Part shown: positions 34,526 through 41,922 of the stretch, one piece after another
How the letters are laid out: the number at the start of each line of letters is the position of its first letter
Numbering within the stretch: the stretch's first letter is position 1
Assembly: GCF_019084045.1 (NCBI RefSeq)
Contig: NZ_JAHRED010000002.1
Coordinates: 248,001 to 312,000, forward strand
Direction: 5' to 3'
Origin: Paeniglutamicibacter quisquiliarum
Lineage (GTDB): Bacteria > Actinomycetota > Actinomycetes > Actinomycetales > Micrococcaceae
Length of the DNA: 64,000 bases
Notes under the pieces: generated by a model
What the model was told of the DNA's origin: nothing
What the model saw: the letters and a program-made list of their open reading frames with translations, nothing else
The model's database searches: none
Program-made: the position numbers and the translations under genes

Positions 34526-35043
34526 TCCGGACACGATTCACTGCTGCCGTGTTGGTGCTGTTGGCGGCGCTTACCGGGTGCACGTCCGGGGCAGCGACCG
34601 GCACGACCGGAACCGAAGGGACTGCCCCCGTGGAGAGTGAGCTGACCTAGCAGGACGCCAAGGCCAAGGCCCAGGCAATGGAGCTGGAAATCGCCGACCT
34701 GATTCCCCAAGACAAGGTGGCCAAGATCGAGCAGCGGGAGACGGGCCTGCTGTTCAGTTGCTCCGAGACACAACACAATTGGAGTGGGTCAACCAACGTC
34801 ACCTTAGCTGAGGGGACCCAGGAAGAACCAATCTTGAAGGCGATTGAGGCGCATTACCGGGATGGCCCCTTCGCCATCAAATCCGATCTGGACATCGTTG
34901 GAGACTATCGGGTGCAATTACGCTCACGAGACGCCGCAGAAAGCTACATCTTCGGCATATTCGAGCCCGGAACGATTCGCATTGCATCGGGGTCTGCGTG
35001 CTTTACCTTGCCGGAGGGCGTGCCTTCACGCGGCGAGTTCTAG
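34522..35043 (+). pseudogene. Immunity-like lipoprotein, module 1, with nonsense codon
   Basis: A lipoprotein paralogue of about 173 codons: signal peptide with lipobox LTGC near residue 20, FSCSETQHNW in the middle and SGSACFTLPEG near the end. An in-frame TAG at 34648-34650 replaces the tryptophan codon present in the other copies (ELTW), cutting the product to 42 residues. The rest of the frame is intact, so the mutation is probably recent unless suppressed. Related to the copies at 35441, 35971, 37555 and 38730. Confidence 0.8.
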
Positions 35044-35369
35044 GCATCGATGGCAGGGGTGGCTACATCCTGGCTCGCCCGTATGATGACGTGCAGTTGG
35101 CCTCCGCGACATCCGGCGATGAAGCCGTCAAGGTAAATGGCGACGGACCGGTCATGGAGACGCCCACCAGGATGGTATTTGCGGAGCGTTCATGCTCAAG
35201 GCGGCGGCGCAATCGTCAGCGTTGCCGGGCGGGTTGTTCGCTGAATCCGCTCACCGCCGATTGCGCCACGGATTGATCCACGATCGCGTTTTGCGCCGAG
35301 CGGGCGGCCATTCGCGGCCGGGGTGGGGTTGCTCAGCGTGGGACCGCTTATGCCTGACGTAGGGGAGGC
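35044..35369. other. Unassigned sequence inside the island
   Basis: About 330 bases. The first 30 resemble the 3' flank of the other lipoprotein copies (GCATNGATGGCA). The remainder has an open plus-strand frame to 35276 of no known family. No insertion-sequence ends were identified. Confidence 0.3.
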
Positions 35370-35444
35370 CGCACCATCATCGCTACCGCCATTGAAGACA
35401 ATTGGAAAACTCTCGGAGACGCGCACAAGAAGGTGGTCAGATGA
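35370..35444 (+). pseudogene. Remnant of hydrolase C-terminus, module 2
   Basis: Only the last 24 residues are left: RTIIATAIEDNWKT, then LGDAHKKVVR and the stop. This lines up with HTVIASDSQDNKKV and LKDMQKLVKK of the complete protein. The TGA overlaps the ATG of the truncated lipoprotein at 35441. Confidence 0.6.
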
Positions 35445-35665
35445 TCCGGACACGATTCACCGGCGCCACATTGGTGCTATTGGTAAGTCTCACCGGTTGC
35501 GCACCCTCTGATCCGTCGGTGGCACTGAACTATACGAAGACAACGGGGGGCGAACCTGTGGAGAATGAGTTGACGTGGCAGGAGGCCAAGGCCCAGACAC
35601 AATCCATGGAACTGGAGATCGGCAAGCTGATTCCCGAAAAAATAGCTCTGGGACATTCTCAGTAA
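35441..35665 (+). pseudogene. Truncated immunity-like lipoprotein, module 2
   Basis: 74 codons: an intact lipoprotein signal (LTGC lipobox), then the conserved NELTWQEAKAQ and LEIGKLIPE segments. Family similarity stops at about 35640, where the sequence switches into the repeat that flanks the minus-strand copies. The core fold with FSCSET and SGSACF is missing, so the product should be inactive. Confidence 0.75.
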
Positions 35666-35970
35666 TTCTTGTCGGTGGTGCCTCGGCAATGCAGTTTTCC
35701 GGTGCTTGATCTTGGAGCCGGCTGACCGAAACGGGAAGGGCCGCCGACCCGGGGAAAATCACGGAACCGACTGCGCCCGGGCCCCCGGTAAATGGATCGG
35801 GCTAGGGCATGGTTGATTTCGGGCTTGCGGACAAGGCTGAAGGAGGTGAGTGACTATGACGTTGCTCGACGCCCGTACGGAAGATTGCATCGGCCCTGAG
35901 CGTCAAGAATAAACTCAAGTGACAAAATCCCATGGACGTGCGACGAGCACACCCCCTTTGCCATCAGTGC
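35650..35970. repeat. Repeat R1, 3' flank of lipoprotein module 3
   Basis: First copy of a sequence found directly after each minus-strand lipoprotein gene. Its core (about 35755-35911) is almost identical to 37338-37497, and its left part matches 38335-38520. Read on the plus strand it encodes a fragment KITEPTAPG followed by GMVDFGLADKAEGGE, then a strong AAGGAGGTGAG site and an 18-codon ORF, MTLLDARTEDCIGPERQE. This looks like the decayed end of one gene and start of another. No intact gene lies in this 300-base gap. Confidence 0.7.
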
Positions 35971-36510
35971 CTAGAAGTCGCCGCCCGGATAGACACCCTC
36001 AGGCAACGTGAAGCAGGGAGATCCAGAATCGATACGAATTGTGTCGGGGTCCCATCCTGCAGCCACGATATAATTCTCTGCAGTGTTCAATGACCGTAAC
36101 TGGATTTCGTAATTTCCCACATTGTCAATATCTGTTTCGATATCGAACTCGCTGTCCTGGTAGTGCGCTTCGATATCTTTCACCAGTGGCTCCGGTTCAG
36201 TACCCTCCGTCAACGTAACTGTGGCTGATCCGAGCCAGTTATGTTGTGTTTCGCTGCAACTGAACAGGGTACCGGTTTTCTTGTTATGGATCTTGACGGC
36301 CTTGGCTTCGGGAATCAGCTCCGCGATCTCCAGTTGCATGGCCAACGTCCGGGCCTTGGCCTCCTGCCATGTCAATTCGCTCTCCACAGCGCCTCCCTCC
36401 TCCGTTGTCGTCACGCTGGTCGGGTCCCCAGACTGATCACTTGGCATGCATCCGCTGAGACCTGCCATCAGCACCACCGCGGCGATGGCTGTCAATCGTG
36501 TCCGGATCAC
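35971..36510 (-). CDS. Immunity-like lipoprotein, module 3
   Basis: An intact 179-residue lipoprotein. The signal peptide ends in a lipobox (LSGC, Cys about residue 21), so it should be lipid-anchored outside the membrane. The mature part starts with a Thr/Glu-rich linker, then a helix (SELTWQEAKARTLAMQLEI), FSCSETQHNW with a cysteine, and beta-type segments ending SGSPCFTLPEG with a second cysteine, perhaps a disulfide pair. The layout recalls LppA-type actinobacterial lipoproteins. Its ATG overlaps the stop of the upstream hydrolase module. An immunity role is inferred. Confidence 0.8.
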   Translation of the reverse strand: MIRTRLTAIAAVVLMAGLSGCMPSDQSGDPTSVTTTEEGGAVESELTWQEAKARTLAMQLEIAELIPEAKAVKIHNKKTGTLFSCSETQHNWLGSATVTLTEGTEPEPLVKDIEAHYQDSEFDIETDIDNVGNYEIQLRSLNTAENYIVAAGWDPDTIRIDSGSPCFTLPEGVYPGGDF

Positions 36511-37338
36511 TTCATTACCTCGTTGAGCACGTGCTTCAGCACCTTCCTATTCTCTTGGCTGTTGGTGGCGATGAGAGTGTGGTCGTCAATCGGGTTCCCA
36601 TCAGGCAGGATACTTCCATGGTTAGGCCTGTTGTAGCCGTGATTAGTAAATGATTCATGTGTAATTGGTACCTTACCGTCCCAAACCTGACCCGTTCGTT
36701 GCGCCCAGAGTAGGACGTCGTCCTTATACGCGAAATTCGAGTACAGGGTCTCCGCATTCGGAACCCACTGTTCTTGCATCCCGGCCCCGGAGAGGGATAT
36801 CGACTTCTCATACTCGGCACCGAAGATTTCAGAGCTCGTGAGGTTCTGGTACCCCCAGCTGTGCCCGATCCCGACCTGCTCGGTGCCCTGAAGGAGCGGA
36901 TCGGTTTTCATCCCCGGCTGGAAGCTTGCCAGCTGCCGTCCAGCGTCCAATCCACGCCCTGGATCGTTAGCCTCACCAAGGCGGCCGAGATCCGTCCCGC
37001 GCTCACGCTGGTTTTCCCCCGGGAAGAGCCCGTCTTTGTACACGAACGCCACCGTACCCGGGGCTTCTTCCACCAGGTACCTGGAGAATTCCTGGGTTCC
37101 ACCGTCGTAAAAACTCTTCAGGCTCGTAAACGTGCCCGGAACATACGTGGCCACCCGCCGCGTGTCCTCGCTCGGGGTGCCGATCATCTCAACACCGAAT
37201 ACCCGCTCGATGCACGAAGCTCCACCTTGCTGCCGGGGCCGCGTAGCCCGGCCCACCACTTGGCGACCCGTTCCGGGGGCACTGACGCCAGGGGGTTGAC
37301 CCATTCCGGATTCCCCGACGCAACTTCCGCCTCCAGTG
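36507..37338 (-). pseudogene. Truncated DUF1023-type hydrolase, module 3
   Basis: Homologous to the second half of the complete protein at 39257-41167. It starts abruptly within SPLEVEVASG (residue about 272 of the full copy), where it is fused to repeat R2 at 37338. It carries an internal deletion of about 270 bases near 37190-37200 that joins ASSGYSV to EMIGTPS out of frame. The catalytic part is intact and open: GIGHSWG, SLSGAGM and IDDH are all present, and an internal ATG at 37187 could in principle start it. Coupled by ATGA to its lipoprotein. Confidence 0.75.
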
Positions 37339-37554
37339 GAAAATCACGGAACCGACGGCGCCCGGGCACCCGATGAAAGATCCGGGCCAGGGCATGGTTG
37401 ATTTCGGGCTTGCGGACAAGGCTGAAGGAGGTGAGTGACTATGACGTTGCTCGACGCCCGTACGGAAGATTGCATCGGCCCTGAGCGTCAAGAATAAATC
37501 CAAGTACCAAAGTCCCAGGGGCACCCGGCGAGCACCCATCTTTGCCATCAATGC
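37338..37554. repeat. Repeat R2, 3' flank of lipoprotein module 4
   Basis: Second copy of the flanking repeat, nearly identical to R1 over about 160 bases and including the same AAGGAGGTGAG site and 18-codon ORF. Its left end is the exact point where the module 3 hydrolase breaks off. Confidence 0.75.
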
Positions 37555-38088
37555 TTAGAAATCACCACGCGGATACTCTCCTTCAGGCAAGGTGAAGCAT
37601 GCAGAGCCAGAAGCGATACGAATTGCATTCGGGTCATCTCTGACGATGATGTAGGACGCTGCAGTGTCTGGAGAGCGTAGCTGCACCCGATAATTTCCAG
37701 TGATGCTGAGATCTGTTTCGATGGTGAAGCGGCTGTCCTGGTACTGCGCTTCAATCGCCTTGACGAGAGGCTCTGGTTCTGTCCCCTTGCTCAGAGTGAC
37801 AGTGGTCGCCCCATTCCAATTGTGTTGTGTTTCACTGCAGCTGAATAGAGTACCGGTTTTCCCTTGGTCGATCTTCACCACTTTGTCTTCGGGAATCAAC
37901 TTGGCGATCTCCAGTTCCATGGCTTGCGCCTGGGCCTTGGCCTCCTGCCACGTCAACTCGTTCCCCACAGGTGCGGCCTCTTTCGTTGTCGTCGATTTGG
38001 ACGGTTCACCGTACTGATCACTTGGCGCGCATCCAGTGAAACTTACCATCAGCGCCACCGCAGCGACTGTGAATCGCACACGATTCAT
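37555..38088 (-). CDS. Immunity-like lipoprotein, module 4
   Basis: An intact 177-residue paralogue with lipobox FTGC (Cys about residue 20), NELTWQEAKAQAQAMELEI, FSCSETQHNWNGATTVTLSK and a SGSACFTLPEGEYPRGDF end. It is closest to the module 5 copy. Its start overlaps the stop of a hydrolase remnant of only about 40 codons, so it is now an orphan immunity gene without a toxin. Confidence 0.8.
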   Translation of the reverse strand: MNRVRFTVAAVALMVSFTGCAPSDQYGEPSKSTTTKEAAPVGNELTWQEAKAQAQAMELEIAKLIPEDKVVKIDQGKTGTLFSCSETQHNWNGATTVTLSKGTEPEPLVKAIEAQYQDSRFTIETDLSITGNYRVQLRSPDTAASYIIVRDDPNAIRIASGSACFTLPEGEYPRGDF

Positions 38089-38210
38089 CTCTTCACCAAC
38101 TCCCTCATGTCTTCGAGCACTTTCATATTCTCTTGGCTGTTAGTCGCGATGATGGTGTGATCTTTTTTGCTGTCAGCGGAGATACTGTTGTAAAAGGAGG
38201 TGGGTCTAAT
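38085..38210 (-). pseudogene. Remnant of hydrolase C-terminus, module 4
   Basis: On the minus strand the last 40 or so codons of the hydrolase survive: TSFYNSISADSKKDHTIIAT, then NSQENMKVLEDMRELVKR and the stop. DDH has become KDH. Everything upstream is replaced by repeat R3. It ends in the usual ATGA overlap. Confidence 0.7.
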
Positions 38211-38729
38211 ACCAGCAAGCATGCTTGAACAAGTTGCACGCGAAGCCCAGGGTCAGCCCTGCTTCTCCAACGGCTCCACCAGGGTGTGCACGCTGTGCTC
38301 CTGACGGGAAAGGGTAATCACGGCGCCGAAATGGGTCTCGGGGCATACTCAGTACTTCTTGTCGGTGGTTGCCTCGGCTATGCGATTGTCCAGTGCCGGA
38401 TCGTGACCCGCGCAGTCGGCACTCCGCATTGGCGACCTGCTGGTGAAAGACCAACGCCCGGGACATGGATCTCGGCGTCACCGGCTCGCGACCTGGCCGC
38501 CAGCCGGCTGCCCGAAAACGGGAAGGGCCGCCGACCCGGGAAAATCACGGAACCGACGGCGCCCGGGTACCCGATGAAAGATCCGGTCCAGGGCATGGTT
38601 GATTTCGGGCGTGTGGACATTGATGAGGCCGGAGGCTGACTAGGACTTTGGTCGACGTCAGTACAGAAGGCCGCATCGGTCTTGAGCACCCAGGGGCATC
38701 CAGCGAGCACCCACCTTTGCCAGCAATGC
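38211..38729. repeat. Repeat R3 and flank, 3' of lipoprotein module 5
   Basis: Third, more diverged copy of the flanking repeat. The part from 38335 resembles R1 (for example TTCTTGTCGGTGGT), and the KITEPTAPG and PMKDPVQGMVDFGRVD frame is kept on the plus strand, but the 18-codon ORF has lost its ATG. The first 120 bases are unique. No intact gene lies in this 500-base gap. Confidence 0.65.
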
Positions 38730-39260
38730 TTAGAAATCACCACCCGGATACTCGCCTTCAGGCAAGGTGAAACAAGCAGAACCAGAATCGATACTGATCG
38801 TCCCCTGGCCATCCTTGACGATGATGTAATTCTCTGCAGTGTCCGGAGAACGAAGCTGCACCCGATAGTCTCCGACAATGTCGACATCTGTTTCGATGGT
38901 GAAGCGGCTGTCCTGGTAATGTGCTTCAATCGCCTTGACGAGAGACTCTGGCTCTGTCCCCTTGCTCAAAGAAACAGTGGTCGCCCCATTCCAATTGTGT
39001 AGTGTTTCACTGCAGCTGAATAATGTACCGGTTTTTCCCTGGTCGATCTTCACCACTTTGTCTTCGGGAATCAGCTTGGCGATCTCCATTTCCATGGCTT
39101 GCGCCCGGGCCTTGGCCTTCTGCCACGTCAACTCGTTCTCCACGGGGGTGCTCCTTTCTATTCCGACCGTACTGGTGGGTTCACCAGACTCGCTGGGCGC
39201 GCACCCCGTAGTACCTAACAGCAGCGCCACCGCAGCGACAGCCAATCGCACTCGAATCAT
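38730..39260 (-). CDS. Immunity-like lipoprotein, module 5, partner of the complete hydrolase
   Basis: An intact 176-residue lipoprotein: signal peptide with lipobox TTGC (Cys about residue 20), helix NELTWQKAKARAQAMEMEI, FSCSETLHNWNGATTVSLSK, and the end SGSACFTLPEGEYPGGDF. Its ATG overlaps the TGA of the 636-residue DUF1023-type protein, so both are made from one message in a set ratio. This is the expected position of an immunity gene. An extracytoplasmic immunity protein would fit a toxin that acts outside the membrane. The function is inferred. Confidence 0.82.
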   Translation of the reverse strand: MIRVRLAVAAVALLLGTTGCAPSESGEPTSTVGIERSTPVENELTWQKAKARAQAMEMEIAKLIPEDKVVKIDQGKTGTLFSCSETLHNWNGATTVSLSKGTEPESLVKAIEAHYQDSRFTIETDVDIVGDYRVQLRSPDTAENYIIVKDGQGTISIDSGSACFTLPEGEYPGGDF

Positions 39261-41167
39261 TTCTTCACCAGCTTTTGCATGTCCTTTAGTACTTTCTTAT
39301 TGTCTTGACTGTCGGACGCGATGACGGTGTGGTCGTCAGCCAGGCCGCCCTCACCGAAAGGCCTGGCGTAGACATGGTTCTCAAAAGCCTCATGGGCACG
39401 TGGCACTTTACCGTCCCAAACCAGCCCCGTATCTTGCATTATGTACAAGCCATCTCCCTCGTATACGTAATTCATGTATTGCGTTTCCGCATCGGGGACC
39501 CACTGTTCATGCATCCCGGCCCCCGACAGGGAAATGGACTTTTCGTATTCGGCACCAAAAATTTCGGAACTCGTGAGGTTCTGATACCCCCAACTGTGTC
39601 CGATGCCGATCTGCTCGGTTCCCTGAAGCAGCGGGTCCGATTGCATCCCGCGCTGGAAGCTTGCAAGCTGGCGTCCAGCGTCCAAGCCACGTTCCGGGTC
39701 GTTCGCCTCACTAAGACGAACATTATCTTGCTCGCCGGCGTAGGGGTCTTCCCCCGGGAAGATTCCGTCCTTATACACGAACGCCGTCGTACGAGGAGCC
39801 CAACGGACCAGGTACTTAGAAATTTGTTGAGTACCGCCATCGTAAAAACTCGCTCGGCTCGTAAAGGTGCCGGGAATATACGTGATCACGCGCTGAGTAT
39901 CCTGATCCGGGGCTCCGATCATTTCAATGATCCGCGACTTCCCACGGTCATACAAATACAACTGCACATCCCCGGACCTAACCTTCTTCAGGTACTCGAT
40001 CTCCTTCACGAGGAATTCCCGGCGCCCCTCGGTCCGGTACGCCATCGGGTCACCGACAGCGACTTTCCGAAGCATGGCGAGCTCCGACTCGGCCGCCTCG
40101 ATATCCGATCCCGCAACCAATTCATTGGCATACACACGGTCCAGCGCAGGGATTCCGTCCAAGGACCCGAACACCTTGGGTGCAGATCCCAGTAGAACCC
40201 GCTGCTGCACCGAATAGCCGTTCGATGCATCAAGCTCCACCTTGCTGCCGGGGCCGCGTAGCCCGGCCCACCACTTGGCGACCCGTTCCGGGGGCACCGA
40301 GGCCAGGGGGTTGACCCATTCCGGATTCCCCGACGCAACTTCCACCTCCAGTGGCGAAGCCGTGGCGAGAAACGTCAGGAGGGTCTCCCCGGGCACCTCG
40401 CTCGGGGAGATAGCCAGGGCCAGAGACGTCGTGGACAACTCAATCGGCACGGTCAAATCGGCGCCTTGCCCGGCGGTACGGAACGCGTCCGCAATCCACC
40501 ACAATTTCTCGTCATCATCGCGGTCATCCTTGTTAAACCGAGAGACGGCCGGAGCGAACGCGTCCACGTCACTCAACGCCCACGAGCATGAAGCCTGGAA
40601 CTGACCAAGGGCACGCACGACGCGTTCGCACGTCTGTTCAACGACTTCGCGCTGTTCGGTGAACAGTGCTGACGCCCGCTTCAAAGCGTCCGGCACGGCG
40701 GAACTCGTGCCCGAGCCCCCGCCGGTTGCCCACACGTGAGGCTCGAAGACCATCGGTGGGAGAACCACTTCGGGGCGGCGAACCTCGGACTCGGAGAACC
40801 ATCCAGGAAACGTAAGCCCCAGAACCCGGGCCCTCACATACTCGGCACCAACAGCCATGAAGCCGTCCTGGGCCAGATGCCACAGGGCCTTCGCCTGCTC
40901 GTTCTTTAGTTCCTGGCGGGCCTGTTCGGCCTGGGTCTTCGCGAACCGCACCTGACTTGTCAGATTCTCCAGCGCCCCGACCACTATGTTCCGTGCCGCC
41001 GACTGCGCAGCAGCATTCCGCTGGAACATCACGGCGAACGGCCCACGAAACTCATCCAGCGCCTCTCCGGTCACAGATGCTCGCGGCCCACGCTGCTCGC
41101 TCAACACCGCAACTGCCTCATCGCACGCGGAGATCAGCTGATCGGCGACACTTTCGTCAAAGTCCAT
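39257..41167 (-). CDS. WXG100-like / DUF1023 alpha/beta hydrolase, putative secreted effector
   Basis: 636 residues, no signal peptide or membrane helix. Residues 1-110 form a long helical region with FRG at 40-42 in the place of the WXG turn of ESX substrates. A second helical block lies at 155-235, ending WWIADAFRTAG. From about 270 comes the DUF1023 (PF06259-like) layout: VPPERVAKWWAGL near 291, FGSLDGIPALDRVYAN near 333, the nucleophile elbow GIGHSWG with Ser525, SLSGAGM near 546, and DDH with probable catalytic His613. The ATG at 41167 has GGAAAGG upstream. It is translationally coupled to a lipoprotein gene. A type VII-secreted lipase or esterase effector is inferred; the secretion machinery is not in this window. 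Confidence 0.8.
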   Translation of the reverse strand: MDFDESVADQLISACDEAVAVLSEQRGPRASVTGEALDEFRGPFAVMFQRNAAAQSAARNIVVGALENLTSQVRFAKTQAEQARQELKNEQAKALWHLAQDGFMAVGAEYVRARVLGLTFPGWFSESEVRRPEVVLPPMVFEPHVWATGGGSGTSSAVPDALKRASALFTEQREVVEQTCERVVRALGQFQASCSWALSDVDAFAPAVSRFNKDDRDDDEKLWWIADAFRTAGQGADLTVPIELSTTSLALAISPSEVPGETLLTFLATASPLEVEVASGNPEWVNPLASVPPERVAKWWAGLRGPGSKVELDASNGYSVQQRVLLGSAPKVFGSLDGIPALDRVYANELVAGSDIEAAESELAMLRKVAVGDPMAYRTEGRREFLVKEIEYLKKVRSGDVQLYLYDRGKSRIIEMIGAPDQDTQRVITYIPGTFTSRASFYDGGTQQISKYLVRWAPRTTAFVYKDGIFPGEDPYAGEQDNVRLSEANDPERGLDAGRQLASFQRGMQSDPLLQGTEQIGIGHSWGYQNLTSSEIFGAEYEKSISLSGAGMHEQWVPDAETQYMNYVYEGDGLYIMQDTGLVWDGKVPRAHEAFENHVYARPFGEGGLADDHTVIASDSQDNKKVLKDMQKLVKK

Positions 41168-41301
41168 TCGAAACCTTTCCCATACGGAACCTTGGAACGC
41201 CCACCCGTGCGCTGGCAATGCCCAGCAAGCGGAAGACGGCACGCTGGCAGTCCTCAACAGTCAGAAGTAGCCCGGTCCTGCGGCAGCAACGGTGTCGCTA
41301 G

Positions 41302-41652
41302 GCGCCGCACACCGTGGTGACAACATCTTGAGAAGGGCACTGCAGCCGGGTCCACGCTTCGCGCTCCGTGCGCGCTTCATCGAACGTAGCCATCGTATCC
41401 ATATACCGACGAATGACCAAATGGTTTACTAACTGCGAGGTTCCAAGATTCGCGATATGGAGGAACTTCACCCTCTACTCGCGGACGTAGGCCATGTCCA
41501 TCGCGGGTGTGAGGCCATCGGGGCCGGTCAGCCCGTCCTTCTTGAAGGTGTTGCGCAGCAGCAGGACTTCGCTCGGGTCGATTCCCGACACGTGGAAAGT
41601 GCTGCTGACCCTGAGGCGCCCCTCGAATCCGGCCACGGGCAGCGTCTAGCTT
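41302..41652 (-). pseudogene. Possible decayed minus-strand gene
   Basis: One minus-strand frame reads sensibly through FEGRLRVSSTFHVSGIDPSE and LTGPDGLTPAMDMAYVRE. It meets a TAG at about 41478, then continues open through FLHIANLGTSQLVNHLVIRR to a stop near 41302. No start codon or family is identified. Confidence 0.25.
41392..41420 (-). promoter_or_regulatory. Candidate promoter of the effector-lipoprotein pair
   Basis: On the minus strand TTGGTC (41415-41420) and TACGAT (41392-41397) are exactly 17 bases apart in the most A/T-rich patch of the area, about 220 bases before the effector ATG. Confidence 0.35.
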
Positions 41653-41843
41653 GGCAACCTTGAACGCGCGCTACTCGACCACGGAGAAGCCGAATCGTTG
41701 CCGCCAAGCTCCTATATGTGCGTCCGCATGTCCGAAACCAACCATGATGCCGGTTGAATCGGCCAGACCGAGCCAAGGTTGCGCCTCGGCAGCAGTGCCG
41801 ATGTCGTGCTCCTTCCGCCTCCGATTCCCGGAAGGCACCGTTG

Positions 41844-41922
41844 TTGTCCACAGCCGGGCGCTGCCCGGACCGCATGGCAACGTTCATCGTATGGTCTTGA
41901 GTGCATGGGTTCTCACGAATGG
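41844..41922 (+). promoter_or_regulatory. comEC upstream element shared with comEA
   Basis: TTGTCCACA at 41844-41852 lies exactly as far from the comEC ATG (53 bases, end of motif to start codon) as TTCTCCACA lies from the comEA ATG. The 80 aligned bases are gap-free and reach into both coding regions. TTGTCCACA also equals the actinobacterial DnaA-box consensus. Co-regulation of the two competence genes is inferred. Confidence 0.6.

Larger units (their letters stand above)
41168..41904. other. Right end of the island, no intact gene
   Basis: 740 bases between the effector and comEC. They hold a possible effector promoter and a decayed minus-strand frame (41302-41652). A short minus-strand ORF ending at 41671 also occurs (ADSTGIMVGFGHADAHIG); I do not recognise it. 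The comEC upstream element occupies the last 60 bases. G/C content rises again towards comEC. Confidence 0.4.

Noticed and set aside
34998-35276. A 92-codon plus-strand ORF after lipoprotein module 1
   Set aside because: Begins inside the lipoprotein in another frame, with Arg/Ser-rich composition and no family; treated as chance.
35650-38729. R repeats as an insertion sequence
   Set aside because: No terminal inverted repeats, target duplications or transposase frame were found; copies are tied to the lipoprotein 3' ends.
39305-40195. A 296-codon plus-strand frame opposite the effector gene
   Set aside because: Shadow of the effector reading frame; no ribosome site and no recognisable domain.
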